Below are positions 1 through 7,258 of a stretch of 17,039 nt of DNA, one piece after another. Under the pieces are notes generated by a model that had not been told where the DNA came from, searched no databases, and saw nothing but the letters and a program-made list of their open reading frames with translations. The stretch's first letter is position 1. Each line of letters begins with the position of its first letter. Source of the DNA: JBBDSH01 sp040905045 (GTDB lineage Bacteria > Pseudomonadota > Gammaproteobacteria > Eutrophobiales > Eutrophobiaceae); NCBI GenBank assembly GCA_040905045.1, contig JBBDSH010000094.1, positions 1 through 17,039 on the forward strand. The letters run 5' to 3'. Made by a program: the position numbers and the translations under genes.

Positions 1-339
1 CACTGCCTCCAGGACAGCGACGGGGCCGCCTTCCATCCGGATCTGAAACTGCCCGTCTCGGTCATCAAGGTGACCAAGGGTGTTCGTTTCGATCAGGATC
101 AGAATTCCGCTTTTGATGAAACCGGCCTGGCCGAACAACTGCGTAAGGATGGTATCAAGCGAGTCTGGATCGGCGGCCTGGCACAGGATGTTTGCGTCCT
201 TGCTACTGTCCTTGACGGCTGCCGGGAAGATTTTGAAACCCGCGTCATTATGAACGCCACCCGTCCGGTCACCGCCGAGGGCGGCCGGGATGCATGCAAG
301 CAGATGGAAAACGCCGGTGCCGTGCTGGAATATTACTGA
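1..339 (+). CDS. Nicotinamidase/isochorismatase-family cysteine hydrolase, 3' part only
   Basis: The frame is open from the first base, so the 5' end, with the first catalytic Asp and most metal ligands, lies outside the window; 112 residues remain. The visible start HCLQDSDGAAFHPDL resembles the nicotinamidase segment that follows the metal-binding region. The VTKG motif supplies the expected catalytic Lys (visible residue 26). GLAQDVCV supplies the nucleophilic Cys (visible residue 65) after the cis-peptide loop, at the usual Lys-Cys distance of about 40 residues. Family enzymes hydrolyse nicotinamide to nicotinate and ammonia in NAD salvage, acting in the cytoplasm. Related cysteine hydrolases use other amides, so PncA activity is likely but not proven. 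The gene ends 25 bp before the convergent methyltransferase gene, and I see no clear terminator between them. Confidence 0.85.
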   Translation, partial: HCLQDSDGAAFHPDLKLPVSVIKVTKGVRFDQDQNSAFDETGLAEQLRKDGIKRVWIGGLAQDVCVLATVLDGCREDFETRVIMNATRPVTAEGGRDACKQMENAGAVLEYY

Positions 340-349
340 AAAGTTAATA

Positions 350-363
350 AGTAACCCGATATC
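350..363. repeat. 14-bp dispersed repeat (first copy)
   Basis: AGTAACCCGATATC here is identical to 5758-5771. It lies in the 25-bp gap between the convergent nicotinamidase-like and MddA-like genes. Its small size suggests a remnant rather than a functional site. Confidence 0.5.
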
Positions 364-364
364 G

Positions 365-1096
365 CTATTTACGCATCTTCACCGGCATAAGCATGGACAC
401 CTGCTTGCGATATTCCCGATAGGCGTCGCCGTGGGCGTTGATGAGATCCCGTTCCTCCAGTTGCAGGGCAACCAGGATATACAGGGTCGTCACCACGGCG
501 AACAAAAGATGGCCGCTAGTCATCTGCGGCGTGGCCCAGAAGGCGATAACGAAACCAAGCATTATGGGATGGCGGACATACTTGTACAGCCACGGGGTCT
601 TGAATGCCATATACTCCATGGCCCTGCCGCGAAGATTGAGATAAACCTGCTTCAATCCGAACAGTTCAAAGTGATCGATCATGAAAGTGGACAGCAATAC
701 GATAATCCAGCCGAGCCAGAACAGACCCGTCAAGATCATGCTGCCGACCGCGTTATCGACACTCCAGACAATATCCGTCATGGGCTGCCATAACCAGAAC
801 AGCAGGATCAGGGCCAGGCTGGAGAATAAAACATAGGTACTGCGTTCCACCGGTTCCGGTACAAACCGCGTCCACCACTGCTTGAAACCCGGCCGCGCCA
901 TGACACTGTGCTGTACGGCGAACAGGCTCAGCAGGACCAGGTTGATCACCAGCGCCGGCAATACCGGCCCGTCCGTGCCCGAATCAATGGACTTGGGAAC
1001 CACCAGATTGCCGACAAATCCAATGGCGTAGAGAAATGTCACAAAAAAGATCAGATAACTGATCACCCCGTATACTAATGCGAGCATCCTGGCCAT
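365..1096 (-). CDS. mddA: Integral membrane methyltransferase, probable methanethiol S-methyltransferase (MddA-like)
   Basis: This 243-residue protein is mostly hydrophobic, with about five or six membrane segments (for example residues 7-30, 46-66, 87-105 and 116-138). Its C-terminal half carries the isoprenylcysteine-carboxyl-methyltransferase-like SAM-binding signature: YVRHPIMLGF, then an LEERDL segment and a GDAYREYR tail. The N-terminal motif QHSVMARPGFKQWWTRFVP and the overall length match what I recall of MddA, which methylates methanethiol to dimethyl sulfide using S-adenosylmethionine. NnrU-like proteins and other members of this superfamily are the alternatives. The start is ATG with a GGGGGTAA-type ribosome site just upstream on the minus strand. 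No sulfur-metabolism genes are adjacent, except possibly the MetE-like gene about 5 kb away. Family assignment is firm; the exact substrate is inferred. Confidence 0.72.
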   Translation of the reverse strand: MARMLALVYGVISYLIFFVTFLYAIGFVGNLVVPKSIDSGTDGPVLPALVINLVLLSLFAVQHSVMARPGFKQWWTRFVPEPVERSTYVLFSSLALILLFWLWQPMTDIVWSVDNAVGSMILTGLFWLGWIIVLLSTFMIDHFELFGLKQVYLNLRGRAMEYMAFKTPWLYKYVRHPIMLGFVIAFWATPQMTSGHLLFAVVTTLYILVALQLEERDLINAHGDAYREYRKQVSMLMPVKMRK

Positions 1097-1385
1097 GATT
1101 TACCCCCTTTTTTTGCCATTTTATGTTCAGAGCCGACCCCGGAACCCCGGTCAGGCCATGGTATAAAAACAGCAGAACAACAGCCGGAATGCAAGTCCGG
1201 AAGGGATGATTCCACCGAACTGCGGCCTGTGTCACACAACCGTATCCGGCATGTATACCATATTCTGTTGATTCCGTTACCTATTTTCAAAGGATGTAAA
1301 AGCTGAGAAACAACAGCGACAGCAGGGTAAATCACCTATACTGTTATCGATACAATCCGTATCCCGCCCCCGGTAGGCACAGACC

Positions 1386-1526
1386 ATGGCCAAAGGACAA
1401 CAAAAGAGCAACAGAGAAGGAAAAAAGAAAGCAGTATTGACCCTGAAGGAAAAGCGGGCCGCCAAACGGGACAAGGATCGGCCGGCGGCGTTCCTGATAC
1501 AGAAACCGCAGAAGCACGGCGACTAA
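1386..1526 (+). CDS. Small, highly basic 46-residue hypothetical protein
   Basis: ATG at 1386 to TAA at 1524-1526 encodes MAKGQQKSNREGKKKAVLTL followed by a Lys/Arg-rich stretch and an AAFLIQKPQKHGD end. About a third of the residues are Lys or Arg, and there is no membrane segment or signal peptide. A GGTAGG sequence at 1372-1377 is a modest ribosome site 8 bp from the start. I recall short proteins in proteobacteria that begin MAKGQ..SNRE and continue with a lysine-rich tail. They are annotated as hypothetical, and I know of no function. The strong charge suggests nucleic-acid or ribosome association, which is speculation. The gene sits alone between the 5' end of the minus-strand mddA-like gene and the 3' end of the ABC permease gene. 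Confidence 0.65.
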   Translation: MAKGQQKSNREGKKKAVLTLKEKRAAKRDKDRPAAFLIQKPQKHGD

Positions 1527-1547
1527 TCCGGCTCGGAGTATTTGCTT

Positions 1548-2309
1548 TCAGGTCCTGAGTTTGTAACCGGTCCGGAATATCCACCAGACGATGGCAAGGC
1601 ATGCGGCCAGGAACAGCATGATCATTCCCAGGCTGATAAACACGTTGACGTCGGCCACTCCGTAAAAGCTCCAGCGGAAGCCGCTGATCAGATAAACCAC
1701 CGGGTTGAACAGCGTAATCTTCTGCCAGATCGGCGGCAGCATATTAATCGAATAAAAACTGCCGCCCAGGAACGCCAGCGGCGTGACGATCATCATGGGT
1801 ATGAGCTGCAGCTTCTCGAAACCGTCCGCCCAGATGCCGATAATGAAACCGAACATACTGAAAGTAAGGGCGGTCAGAATCAGAAAGCCGAACATGATAA
1901 ACGGATGATCGATCTGATAATCCACGAACAACCGTGCCGTCACCAGAATCAACAGTCCCAGTATCACAGACTTGGTCGCCGCTGCTCCAACATAGCCAAT
2001 GACGATCTCCAGATAGGACACCGGCGCCGACAGGACCTCATAAATGCTGCCCGAGAATTTCGGCATGTAAATGCCGAATGAAGCATTGGAAATACTCTGG
2101 GTCAGCAGGGTCAGCATAATCAGTCCGGGGATAATAAAGGCCCCGTAACTGACTCCCTCAATATCACCCATGCGCGAACCGATTGCCGCACCGAACACAA
2201 CAAAATAAAGGGATGTGGAAATCACGGGTGATGCCACGCTGCCCAGCAGGGTCCTCCAGGTCCGCTTCATTTCAAAGGAATAGATCGCCCAGATACCGTA
2301 ATAATTCAT
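1548..2309 (-). CDS. yadH: ABC-2 type transporter permease, YadH-like
   Basis: This 253-residue membrane protein matches the length and layout of E. coli YadH (ABC-2 permease family). It has six predicted membrane segments, a conserved loop with YEVLSAPVSYLEIVIGYV before the third segment, and FLGGSFYSINMLPPIWQ before the last two. It would form the membrane half of an exporter with the ATPase encoded just upstream on the same strand. Start ATG at 2309 overlaps the ATPase stop by 4 bp (ATGA), so translation of the two is likely coupled. Substrates of YadGH-type transporters are poorly known; drugs, lipids or polysaccharides have been suggested for ABC-2 systems in general. The family call is firm and the substrate is unknown. 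Confidence 0.9.
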   Translation of the reverse strand: MNYYGIWAIYSFEMKRTWRTLLGSVASPVISTSLYFVVFGAAIGSRMGDIEGVSYGAFIIPGLIMLTLLTQSISNASFGIYMPKFSGSIYEVLSAPVSYLEIVIGYVGAAATKSVILGLLILVTARLFVDYQIDHPFIMFGFLILTALTFSMFGFIIGIWADGFEKLQLIPMMIVTPLAFLGGSFYSINMLPPIWQKITLFNPVVYLISGFRWSFYGVADVNVFISLGMIMLFLAACLAIVWWIFRTGYKLRT

Positions 2310-3235
2310 GATTGTTTCCTCACAAGGCTGACAAAGATCTCTTCCAGGGAGCTTTCCCTGGAATGTAGATCCCTGAAGTCGATACCGTGTTCATTCAACC
2401 GCCTCAGAAGCGTGGCGATGCCGCTTTGTTCCTGATGTGCATCGAAGGTATATACCAGCTCGTGGCCGTCCTCCACCAGTTCCAGAGAATAGTCCCGGGC
2501 GAGATCTTCCGGTATATAGTCCAGCTGTTCCTGCAGGTGCAGGCGTAATTCTTTTCTGCCCAGCTTCTCCATAAGCGCGCTTGTTTCATCCACCACCACG
2601 ATCTCACCGTGATTGATGACTCCGATTCGATCAGCCATCTCCTCGGCTTCCTCAATATAGTGCGTGGTCAAGATGATGGTGACGCCGTTCTCCCGCAGGC
2701 TACGGACCATCTCCCACATACCGCGGCGCAGATCCACATCAACGCCGGCGGTGGGTTCGTCCAGGAACAGAATCGCCGGTTCATGGGACAGCGCCTTGGC
2801 GATCATGAGACGACGCTTCATGCCGCCGGACAGGGACATGATACGGTCATTGCGCTTGTCCCACAGGGAGAGATCGCGCAGGAGCTTTTCCAGATAGCGG
2901 GGATCAGGCGGCTTACCGAACAGACCACGGCTGAAACAGACCGTGTCCCAGACTTTCTCGAACATCTCGGTACAGATTTCCTGTGGCACCAGCCCGATGC
3001 GGGAGCGCGCGGCACGGTACTGCCGGACGATGTCATGGCCGTCGGCAAACACCTGCCCGGCCGAGGGATTGACCAGGCCGCAGATAATACCGATCAGCGT
3101 GGTCTTGCCGGCGCCGTTGGGGCCCAGCAGGGCGAAAATTTCGCCCTTGTTGATTTCCAGATTGATATCCTTGAGCGCCTGGAACCCGGAGGCGTAGGTC
3201 TTGTTGAGATTCCGGATGGAAATTACCGGCTGCAC
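2306..3235 (-). CDS. yadG: ABC transporter ATP-binding protein, YadG-like
   Basis: This 309-residue ATPase is the usual length for YadG (E. coli 308). Walker A GPNGAGKT is at residues 38-45, the Q-loop Gln at 85, the signature LSGGMKRRLMIA begins at 135, Walker B ILFLDE spans 155-160 and the switch His is at 192 (TTHYIEEAE). After about residue 215 comes the extra C-terminal domain typical of this subfamily, ending SSLEEIFVSLVRKQ. It energises export through the permease encoded by the overlapping downstream gene. The start is GTG at 3233-3235, supported by an AAGGAG ribosome site 5 bp upstream on the minus strand (GTG starts are common). It is the first gene of a two-gene operon, so its promoter should lie in 3236-3420, divergent from the oxygenase gene. 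Confidence 0.93.
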   Translation of the reverse strand: MQPVISIRNLNKTYASGFQALKDINLEINKGEIFALLGPNGAGKTTLIGIICGLVNPSAGQVFADGHDIVRQYRAARSRIGLVPQEICTEMFEKVWDTVCFSRGLFGKPPDPRYLEKLLRDLSLWDKRNDRIMSLSGGMKRRLMIAKALSHEPAILFLDEPTAGVDVDLRRGMWEMVRSLRENGVTIILTTHYIEEAEEMADRIGVINHGEIVVVDETSALMEKLGRKELRLHLQEQLDYIPEDLARDYSLELVEDGHELVYTFDAHQEQSGIATLLRRLNEHGIDFRDLHSRESSLEEIFVSLVRKQS

Positions 3236-3276
3236 GTATACTCCTTCTGGATAGCAGAGAAACTGATTATGATCGA

Positions 3277-3361
3277 ATCCCGGTATTGTATTGTGCCCCG
3301 GGCGGAAAGATAGGGAACCGAGATGTTCAAATCATGGTACCTGAAAGTGCAATACCGGGAT
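3277..3361. repeat. Perfect 12-bp inverted repeat between divergent genes
   Basis: ATCCCGGTATTG at 3277-3288 is exactly complementary to CAATACCGGGAT at 3350-3361, with 61 bp between. The pair lies in the divergent region between the exporter operon (minus) and the oxygenase gene (plus). It could be a long-looped cruciform, a pair of regulator sites or a decayed repeat. A ten-base part, TACCGGGATA, recurs at 5731-5740, which mildly favours a repeat remnant. No function is established. Confidence 0.5.
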
Positions 3362-3528
3362 ATCACCCCGCCGGGGTATGGTCCGTGAAGGTTTGAAACT
3401 CCAATCCTGCCACCCAATCAATGCGATACGGCCTTCATCTGCGAAACGGCAGCAGATATATTGTCGATCATCGGAATGAGCGTTATTCTGTTTTCAGTCC
3501 GAACGATGCAATCCGCGGGTACAATGGC

Positions 3529-4380
3529 ATGAACACGAACCAGCCGGCCTCCGTCAACGCCAAAGTCGAATATGTTTCACCGGATGCGAAGGTCTACCGC
3601 CGCTTTGTCTGCCCCGGCCGGGAAGTCAATACCGGTGAGTGCAAATCCCATGATATGGTTGTTCGAAACGCGCGGCTGGCTGATGAAGAATTTACCCTGG
3701 AAACCGCCGGCTTCCAACTGGTTCGCCATAATACCAGTGTCACCGATTTTTACGATAAAGAACAGGTGGCGACCGTCTATCCGGGGGAAATCAAAACACT
3801 GTTAATGGATATGACCGGCGCCGACCTGGTCCTGGATCTGGGCACGACTTTGCGCAGCGCCGGCAACCCGCGCGGTGATATCCAGCCGCCGGGCGTGGAA
3901 GCCCACGTGGATTACAACGAGGCCTCGTCCCGCCGTCTGGCGCAGCGAATGCTGGAACAGAACGACATGGAAGACTTTGAATACAGCCGCTTCATGTGCA
4001 TCAATCTCTGGCGGGTGATCAACGATCCGCCCCAGGACTGGCCGCTGGCGGTGTGCGACGGCCGCAGCGTCGGCCGCGAGGACGGTGTCGGCAATGTCAT
4101 GGTCCGCGTCGACGAGATACCGGACAGGGAAACCATGCTCAACATGGCGATCCCCGACGAGGACCGGTTGCCCACCGCGTTCCTGTTCCTGCATAACCCG
4201 CAACACCGCTGGTATTACTACCCGAACATGACCCCGGACGAACTGCTCATATTCAAGCTCTACGATTCGGAGGAGACCGGCGCCTGGCGCGTACCCCACG
4301 GCTCTTTCCGGGATACCACCTATGCCGACGCCAACGGCCGCGAAAGCGCGGAGATCCGCACCGTCCTGTATTTCCGATAA
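3529..4380 (+). CDS. CmcJ/AsaB/NvfI-family putative non-heme iron oxygenase/hydroxylase
   Basis: The protein has the hallmarks of the CmcJ/AsaB/NvfI (GA4-desaturase-like) family. VEAHVDYN provides H126 and D128, PHGSF provides H257, and together they would make the 2-His-1-carboxylate iron site. Other family motifs are INLWRVINDPPQDWPLAVCD (159-178), HRWYYYPNMTPDELLIFKLYDS (226-247) and the RESAEIR C-terminus (271-277), where an Arg may bind 2-oxoglutarate. Members include CmcJ of cephamycin biosynthesis and the fungal endoperoxidase NvfI. I chose ATG 3529 (283 residues) because the family normally begins shortly before the VEYVSPDAKVYRRFV segment. An in-frame ATG at 3421 would add 36 unrelated-looking residues, and neither start has a strong ribosome site. 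The DUF2235 gene follows after 101 bp on the same strand. The substrate cannot be told from sequence, and no biosynthetic cluster is nearby. Confidence 0.8.
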   Translation: MNTNQPASVNAKVEYVSPDAKVYRRFVCPGREVNTGECKSHDMVVRNARLADEEFTLETAGFQLVRHNTSVTDFYDKEQVATVYPGEIKTLLMDMTGADLVLDLGTTLRSAGNPRGDIQPPGVEAHVDYNEASSRRLAQRMLEQNDMEDFEYSRFMCINLWRVINDPPQDWPLAVCDGRSVGREDGVGNVMVRVDEIPDRETMLNMAIPDEDRLPTAFLFLHNPQHRWYYYPNMTPDELLIFKLYDSEETGAWRVPHGSFRDTTYADANGRESAEIRTVLYFR

Positions 4381-4481
4381 TAATGCGGCACGCACAGTCC
4401 ACTGGATAAATCACGATTCCGTACTACGCTTTGGGAATCAGGAACCACTGCAACTGAACCCATGGACTAACAGGAGGTAAC

Positions 4482-5720
4482 ATGGCCGGGAACAGACTGG
4501 TTGTTTGCTTCGACGGAACCTGGAACACGCCCGACAACGGCGCCAATCCCACCAATGTGGTCAAAATACTCCGCGCCATCCGTACCGGCGACGACCACGG
4601 CACCAGACAGATAGTCTTCTACGACAAGGGCGTCGGCACCGGCGGTTTCACCGATCGCATCGCGGGCGGCGCCTCGGGCGCCGGGCTGACGGACAACATG
4701 GTTGACGGCTATCGCTTCCTGGCCAACAACTGGCAGGAGGGCGACGAGATATACATATTCGGATTCTCCCGCGGTGCCTATACGACGCGCTGCCTGGCCG
4801 GTTTCCTGGGACTGGCCGGCCTGATCTCGCCGCTGCACCTGGGCGACGGCCTGGCGGATAGCGTGGCGATCTACCGCAATTCGGATCTGTCTTTTGATCA
4901 GAAACAGAACAAGATCGACGATCTGCCGCTGATAAGGGAACCATCCGTACGAATACGCTGTATCGGCGTCTGGGACACCGTCGGCTCGCTGGGGATACCC
5001 GGTGATCTCGGCCGCCGTTTGACTCCGGGCAAATATTACTTTCGCGACACGCTGCTGAGCAGCAAGGTGGATGTTGCGTTACACGCCATGGCCATCGATG
5101 AAAAACGCAGCGCCTTCGCGCCCACCCTGTGGTGCAAACCGGAGGAAACCTCCTCCCCTGAACAAATCATCGAGCAGGTCTGGTTTGCCGGAGTCCATTC
5201 CAATGTCGGCGGCTCCTACAAGGACGCCGGACTCTCCGATACCGCGCTGGACTGGATGATAAAACGGGTCCGCGCACATACCGATCTCGCCTTCAATGAC
5301 AATTACATTACTGAATATGTCAAACCCGATGCCGCCGGCAAGGGCGTGGAAAGCCGGACCGCATTGTATAAAGACAGTGTCCTGTATCCCTATCAACGCC
5401 TGATTAAGCAGATCAAGCCCGAAGGCGGCGGTTTCGGCGAATGGTTCCGCAACAGGTTTAAAAAATTCGACCGCCGCAATATCCCGCCGGACGGCATCAA
5501 ACCGCTGAATGAAATGCTGCATGTCTCGGTGCTGGAACGCTGCCGGCAACCGGTGGTTCACGACTGCAAGGAAGATAAAGACTGCAAACCCCGCGACTAC
5601 CGGCCCCCGGCCCTGATGGCCCTGATCAACGCCTGCCGGTCCGGTTCCGCCGCTATCCCTGTAGTGGGCCGGGATGGAGAGATCCTGCCGAACGCCGATG
5701 TCGATTGGCCGCGAGTATAA
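4482..5720 (+). CDS. DUF2235 domain alpha/beta hydrolase (Tle1-like phospholipase fold)
   Basis: This 412-residue protein is nearly all DUF2235. It opens with RLVVCFDGTWNTPDNGANPT (5-24), typical of the family, then has the nucleophile elbow GFSRGAYT (S96 in GxSxG), GVWDTVGSLG (likely acid D165) and VWFAGVHSNVGGSY (likely catalytic H239). The family contains Tle1-type phospholipase effectors of type VI secretion, but also many free-standing cytoplasmic hydrolases of unknown role. I see no VgrG, PAAR, Hcp or immunity-like gene here, no signal peptide and no membrane segment, so a housekeeping or stress hydrolase is as likely as an effector. The start at 4482 is set by a strong AGGAGGT ribosome site a few bases upstream. 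It may be cotranscribed with the oxygenase gene 101 bp upstream. Confidence 0.9.
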   Translation: MAGNRLVVCFDGTWNTPDNGANPTNVVKILRAIRTGDDHGTRQIVFYDKGVGTGGFTDRIAGGASGAGLTDNMVDGYRFLANNWQEGDEIYIFGFSRGAYTTRCLAGFLGLAGLISPLHLGDGLADSVAIYRNSDLSFDQKQNKIDDLPLIREPSVRIRCIGVWDTVGSLGIPGDLGRRLTPGKYYFRDTLLSSKVDVALHAMAIDEKRSAFAPTLWCKPEETSSPEQIIEQVWFAGVHSNVGGSYKDAGLSDTALDWMIKRVRAHTDLAFNDNYITEYVKPDAAGKGVESRTALYKDSVLYPYQRLIKQIKPEGGGFGEWFRNRFKKFDRRNIPPDGIKPLNEMLHVSVLERCRQPVVHDCKEDKDCKPRDYRPPALMALINACRSGSAAIPVVGRDGEILPNADVDWPRV

Positions 5721-5757
5721 AGAACGGACATACCGGGATACTACTAAACTGATTGTT

Positions 5758-5771
5758 AGTAACCCGATATC
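5758..5771. repeat. 14-bp dispersed repeat (second copy at 350-363)
   Basis: The 14-mer AGTAACCCGATATC occurs here after the DUF2235 gene and again at 350-363, between the nicotinamidase-like and MddA-like genes. The preceding bases are also similar (GTTAATA versus GATTGTT). Both copies sit just after the stop codon of a plus-strand gene. It is probably a fragment of an intergenic repeat family. Confidence 0.5.
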
Positions 5772-5809
5772 AACGAACTATGGATACCGGTTCTCGCACA
5801 CGACGCTCG

Positions 5810-5954
5810 GAGCCTGCCCCGGCAAGCTGTAAGCCGGGGGCATGACGGCAACCCGGGGCCGTCATGCCGGAGGCGCGCTGTCCAGCGCCATCCGGCATCC
5901 ATTCATTTGTGGAGAAGAGACAGGACTTGATCCGGGGGATGTATTCACAGCGTG
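5810..5954. repeat. Composite intergenic repeat (blocks shared with 7332-7374) interrupted by about 100 bp
   Basis: Block A, GAGCCTGCCCCGG, is at 5810-5822 and again at 7332-7344. Block B, starting GGACTTGATCCGGGGGATG, is at 5923-5954 and again at 7343-7374, with two mismatches in 32 bases. At 7332-7374 the blocks run directly into each other. Here they are separated by 5823-5922, which contains two hairpins. The simplest reading is that a shared ancestral element was later interrupted here by a hairpin-bearing insertion of about 100 bp. The two composites flank the MetE-like gene. Confidence 0.6.
5839..5898. repeat. Tandem REP-like hairpins
   Basis: Two stem-loops lie side by side and share three or four bases. 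The first pairs GGCATGACGGC (5839-5849) with GCCGTCATGCC (5858-5868) around an 8-base loop. The second pairs ATGCCGGAGGCGC (5864-5876) with GCGCCATCCGGCAT (5885-5898), with one bulged A at 5890 and an 8-base loop. Because they overlap at 5864-5868, they are alternative or competing structures. Such GC-rich imperfect palindromes between genes are typical of REP elements. Neither is followed by a T-run in the direction of the upstream gene, so neither looks like a simple rho-independent terminator. Confidence 0.7.
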
Positions 5955-6010
5955 ATATCGAACTGCTAAGCGGGAGAAAAGAAAGATAACCCGGTAACGT
6001 TATGTTACGC

Positions 6011-7225
6011 TTACTTCCATAATTCCTTGCTCGCCAGTCGCGCCCCTTCCACCAGCGCTTCCAGCTTGGCCCATTGCACCTGAGCGTGTACGCGCGGACT
6101 GTTCCAGCTCTGGGAGAAACCGCAATCGGAACCGGCCATAACGTTTTCTCTTCCCACCAGGCCGGCGAAGTTCTTCAACCGCTGCGCGATTAATTCCGGA
6201 TGTTCAACAATGTTGGTGGCATGACCGATGACGCCCGGGATCAGTATCTTGTCGTCCGGCAGTTTCACGTTTTCCCATATCCGCCACTCGTGTTCGTGAC
6301 GCGGATTGGAGGCTTCGAAGACAAAGGCCCGGGCCTTCGCCATGAGCACCAGGTCGATAATGTCTTCCAGGTCCGGATCCGAAGTATGCGGCATGTTCTG
6401 GCTGCCGAAACAAACGTGGTAGCGCACCTTCTCTTCCGGTATGTCCTTCAGAGCATGATTCAGGGCCTCCATGCGCACTTCGGCCCACTTGCGGTATTCG
6501 GAAAAGTCCTTGTCCCGGAACAACAGCACTCGCTGCATGGGCAGGAAGGCATCGTCCACCTGCAGCAGAAAACCCGCATCCACGATCATGCGGTATTCGA
6601 CGCTCAGTACATCGGCCAGCGCGAAGAGATAGTCTTCCTGGCTTTGATAATATTTGTTGGCGACCAGCTCCACGCTGCAGGGCGCGACCACGGGCATGAA
6701 GGCCTCTTCCACGTCCGCCTCCACCAGGGCCGCCCTGAAATTCTCAATGTCCCGCTGCAGCGCCTCCGGCTTGTACTCCAGTTCCGAGGCACAGTAACAA
6801 TTCCGGTATTCCGCCACCTGGCTGCCCTGATAACGCTCCCGGGACGGCGTCTCCGGCAGCCATTGAATGGATTCGAATTCCTCGTAGCGTTTGTAAAAAT
6901 CGCCGTAGCGTTCCTGCTCCGGCCAGAAGCGGGAAGACTTCGATTCCAGATCCCGGATTGCCGGCTCCGGCTCCATGCCGCCGATGCGCTCGCTCAGATA
7001 GGTGATCCAGTTGGCCTTGCCGTATTCGCCGTCATCAATGACATCGACACCGATGGCCGCCTGTTTTTTCACCACTTCCCGGACACCTTCTTTCAGGGTC
7101 TTTTCATAGCCGGACGGATCCACGGTCTCCCCCAACCGGTCCCGGATCATCAGTTCCACCAGGCCCGGCGTGCGCACCAGGCTGCCCGTGTGGGTGGTTA
7201 ATATGCGTTTGTCGCTTTTTTTCAT
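6011..7225 (-). CDS. Cobalamin-independent methionine synthase-like zinc methyltransferase (MetE C-terminal domain type)
   Basis: The 404 residues correspond to a single MetE-C/UROD-like barrel; full MetE has about 750 residues and a duplicated N-terminal half that is absent here. The likely zinc ligands are all present: H270 and C272 (HVC), E304 (FEASNPRHEHE) and C368 (GSDCGFSQ). The N-terminus TTHTGSLVRTP and IDDGEYGKANW (63-73) are typical of the stand-alone 'cobalamin-independent methionine synthase II' proteins. Family enzymes transfer a methyl group from a folate or another methyl donor to a zinc-bound thiol. Whether this one makes methionine from homocysteine or uses another thiol cannot be told. 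The start is supported by an AAGGA ribosome site 5 bp from ATG on the minus strand. It is monocistronic and flanked on both sides by repeat-filled gaps. Confidence 0.85.
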   Translation of the reverse strand: MKKSDKRILTTHTGSLVRTPGLVELMIRDRLGETVDPSGYEKTLKEGVREVVKKQAAIGVDVIDDGEYGKANWITYLSERIGGMEPEPAIRDLESKSSRFWPEQERYGDFYKRYEEFESIQWLPETPSRERYQGSQVAEYRNCYCASELEYKPEALQRDIENFRAALVEADVEEAFMPVVAPCSVELVANKYYQSQEDYLFALADVLSVEYRMIVDAGFLLQVDDAFLPMQRVLLFRDKDFSEYRKWAEVRMEALNHALKDIPEEKVRYHVCFGSQNMPHTSDPDLEDIIDLVLMAKARAFVFEASNPRHEHEWRIWENVKLPDDKILIPGVIGHATNIVEHPELIAQRLKNFAGLVGRENVMAGSDCGFSQSWNSPRVHAQVQWAKLEALVEGARLASKELWK

Positions 7226-7258
7226 GTTGTCCTTCCCCCGGTTTGTGGTTATATATCT

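Noticed and set aside
2609..3313. Plus-strand frame opposite the ABC ATPase
   Set aside because: The minus strand carries all ABC ATPase motifs in order; the plus-strand product is motif-free.
4482..5720. DUF2235 protein as a type VI secretion phospholipase effector
   Set aside because: No VgrG, PAAR, Hcp, adaptor or immunity-like gene is next to it, so the effector role is unsupported here.
6200..7201. Open frame of 333 codons on the plus strand opposite the MetE-like gene
   Set aside because: The predicted protein has no recognisable motif and lies wholly antisense to a gene with intact zinc ligands; high GC commonly leaves such antisense frames open.
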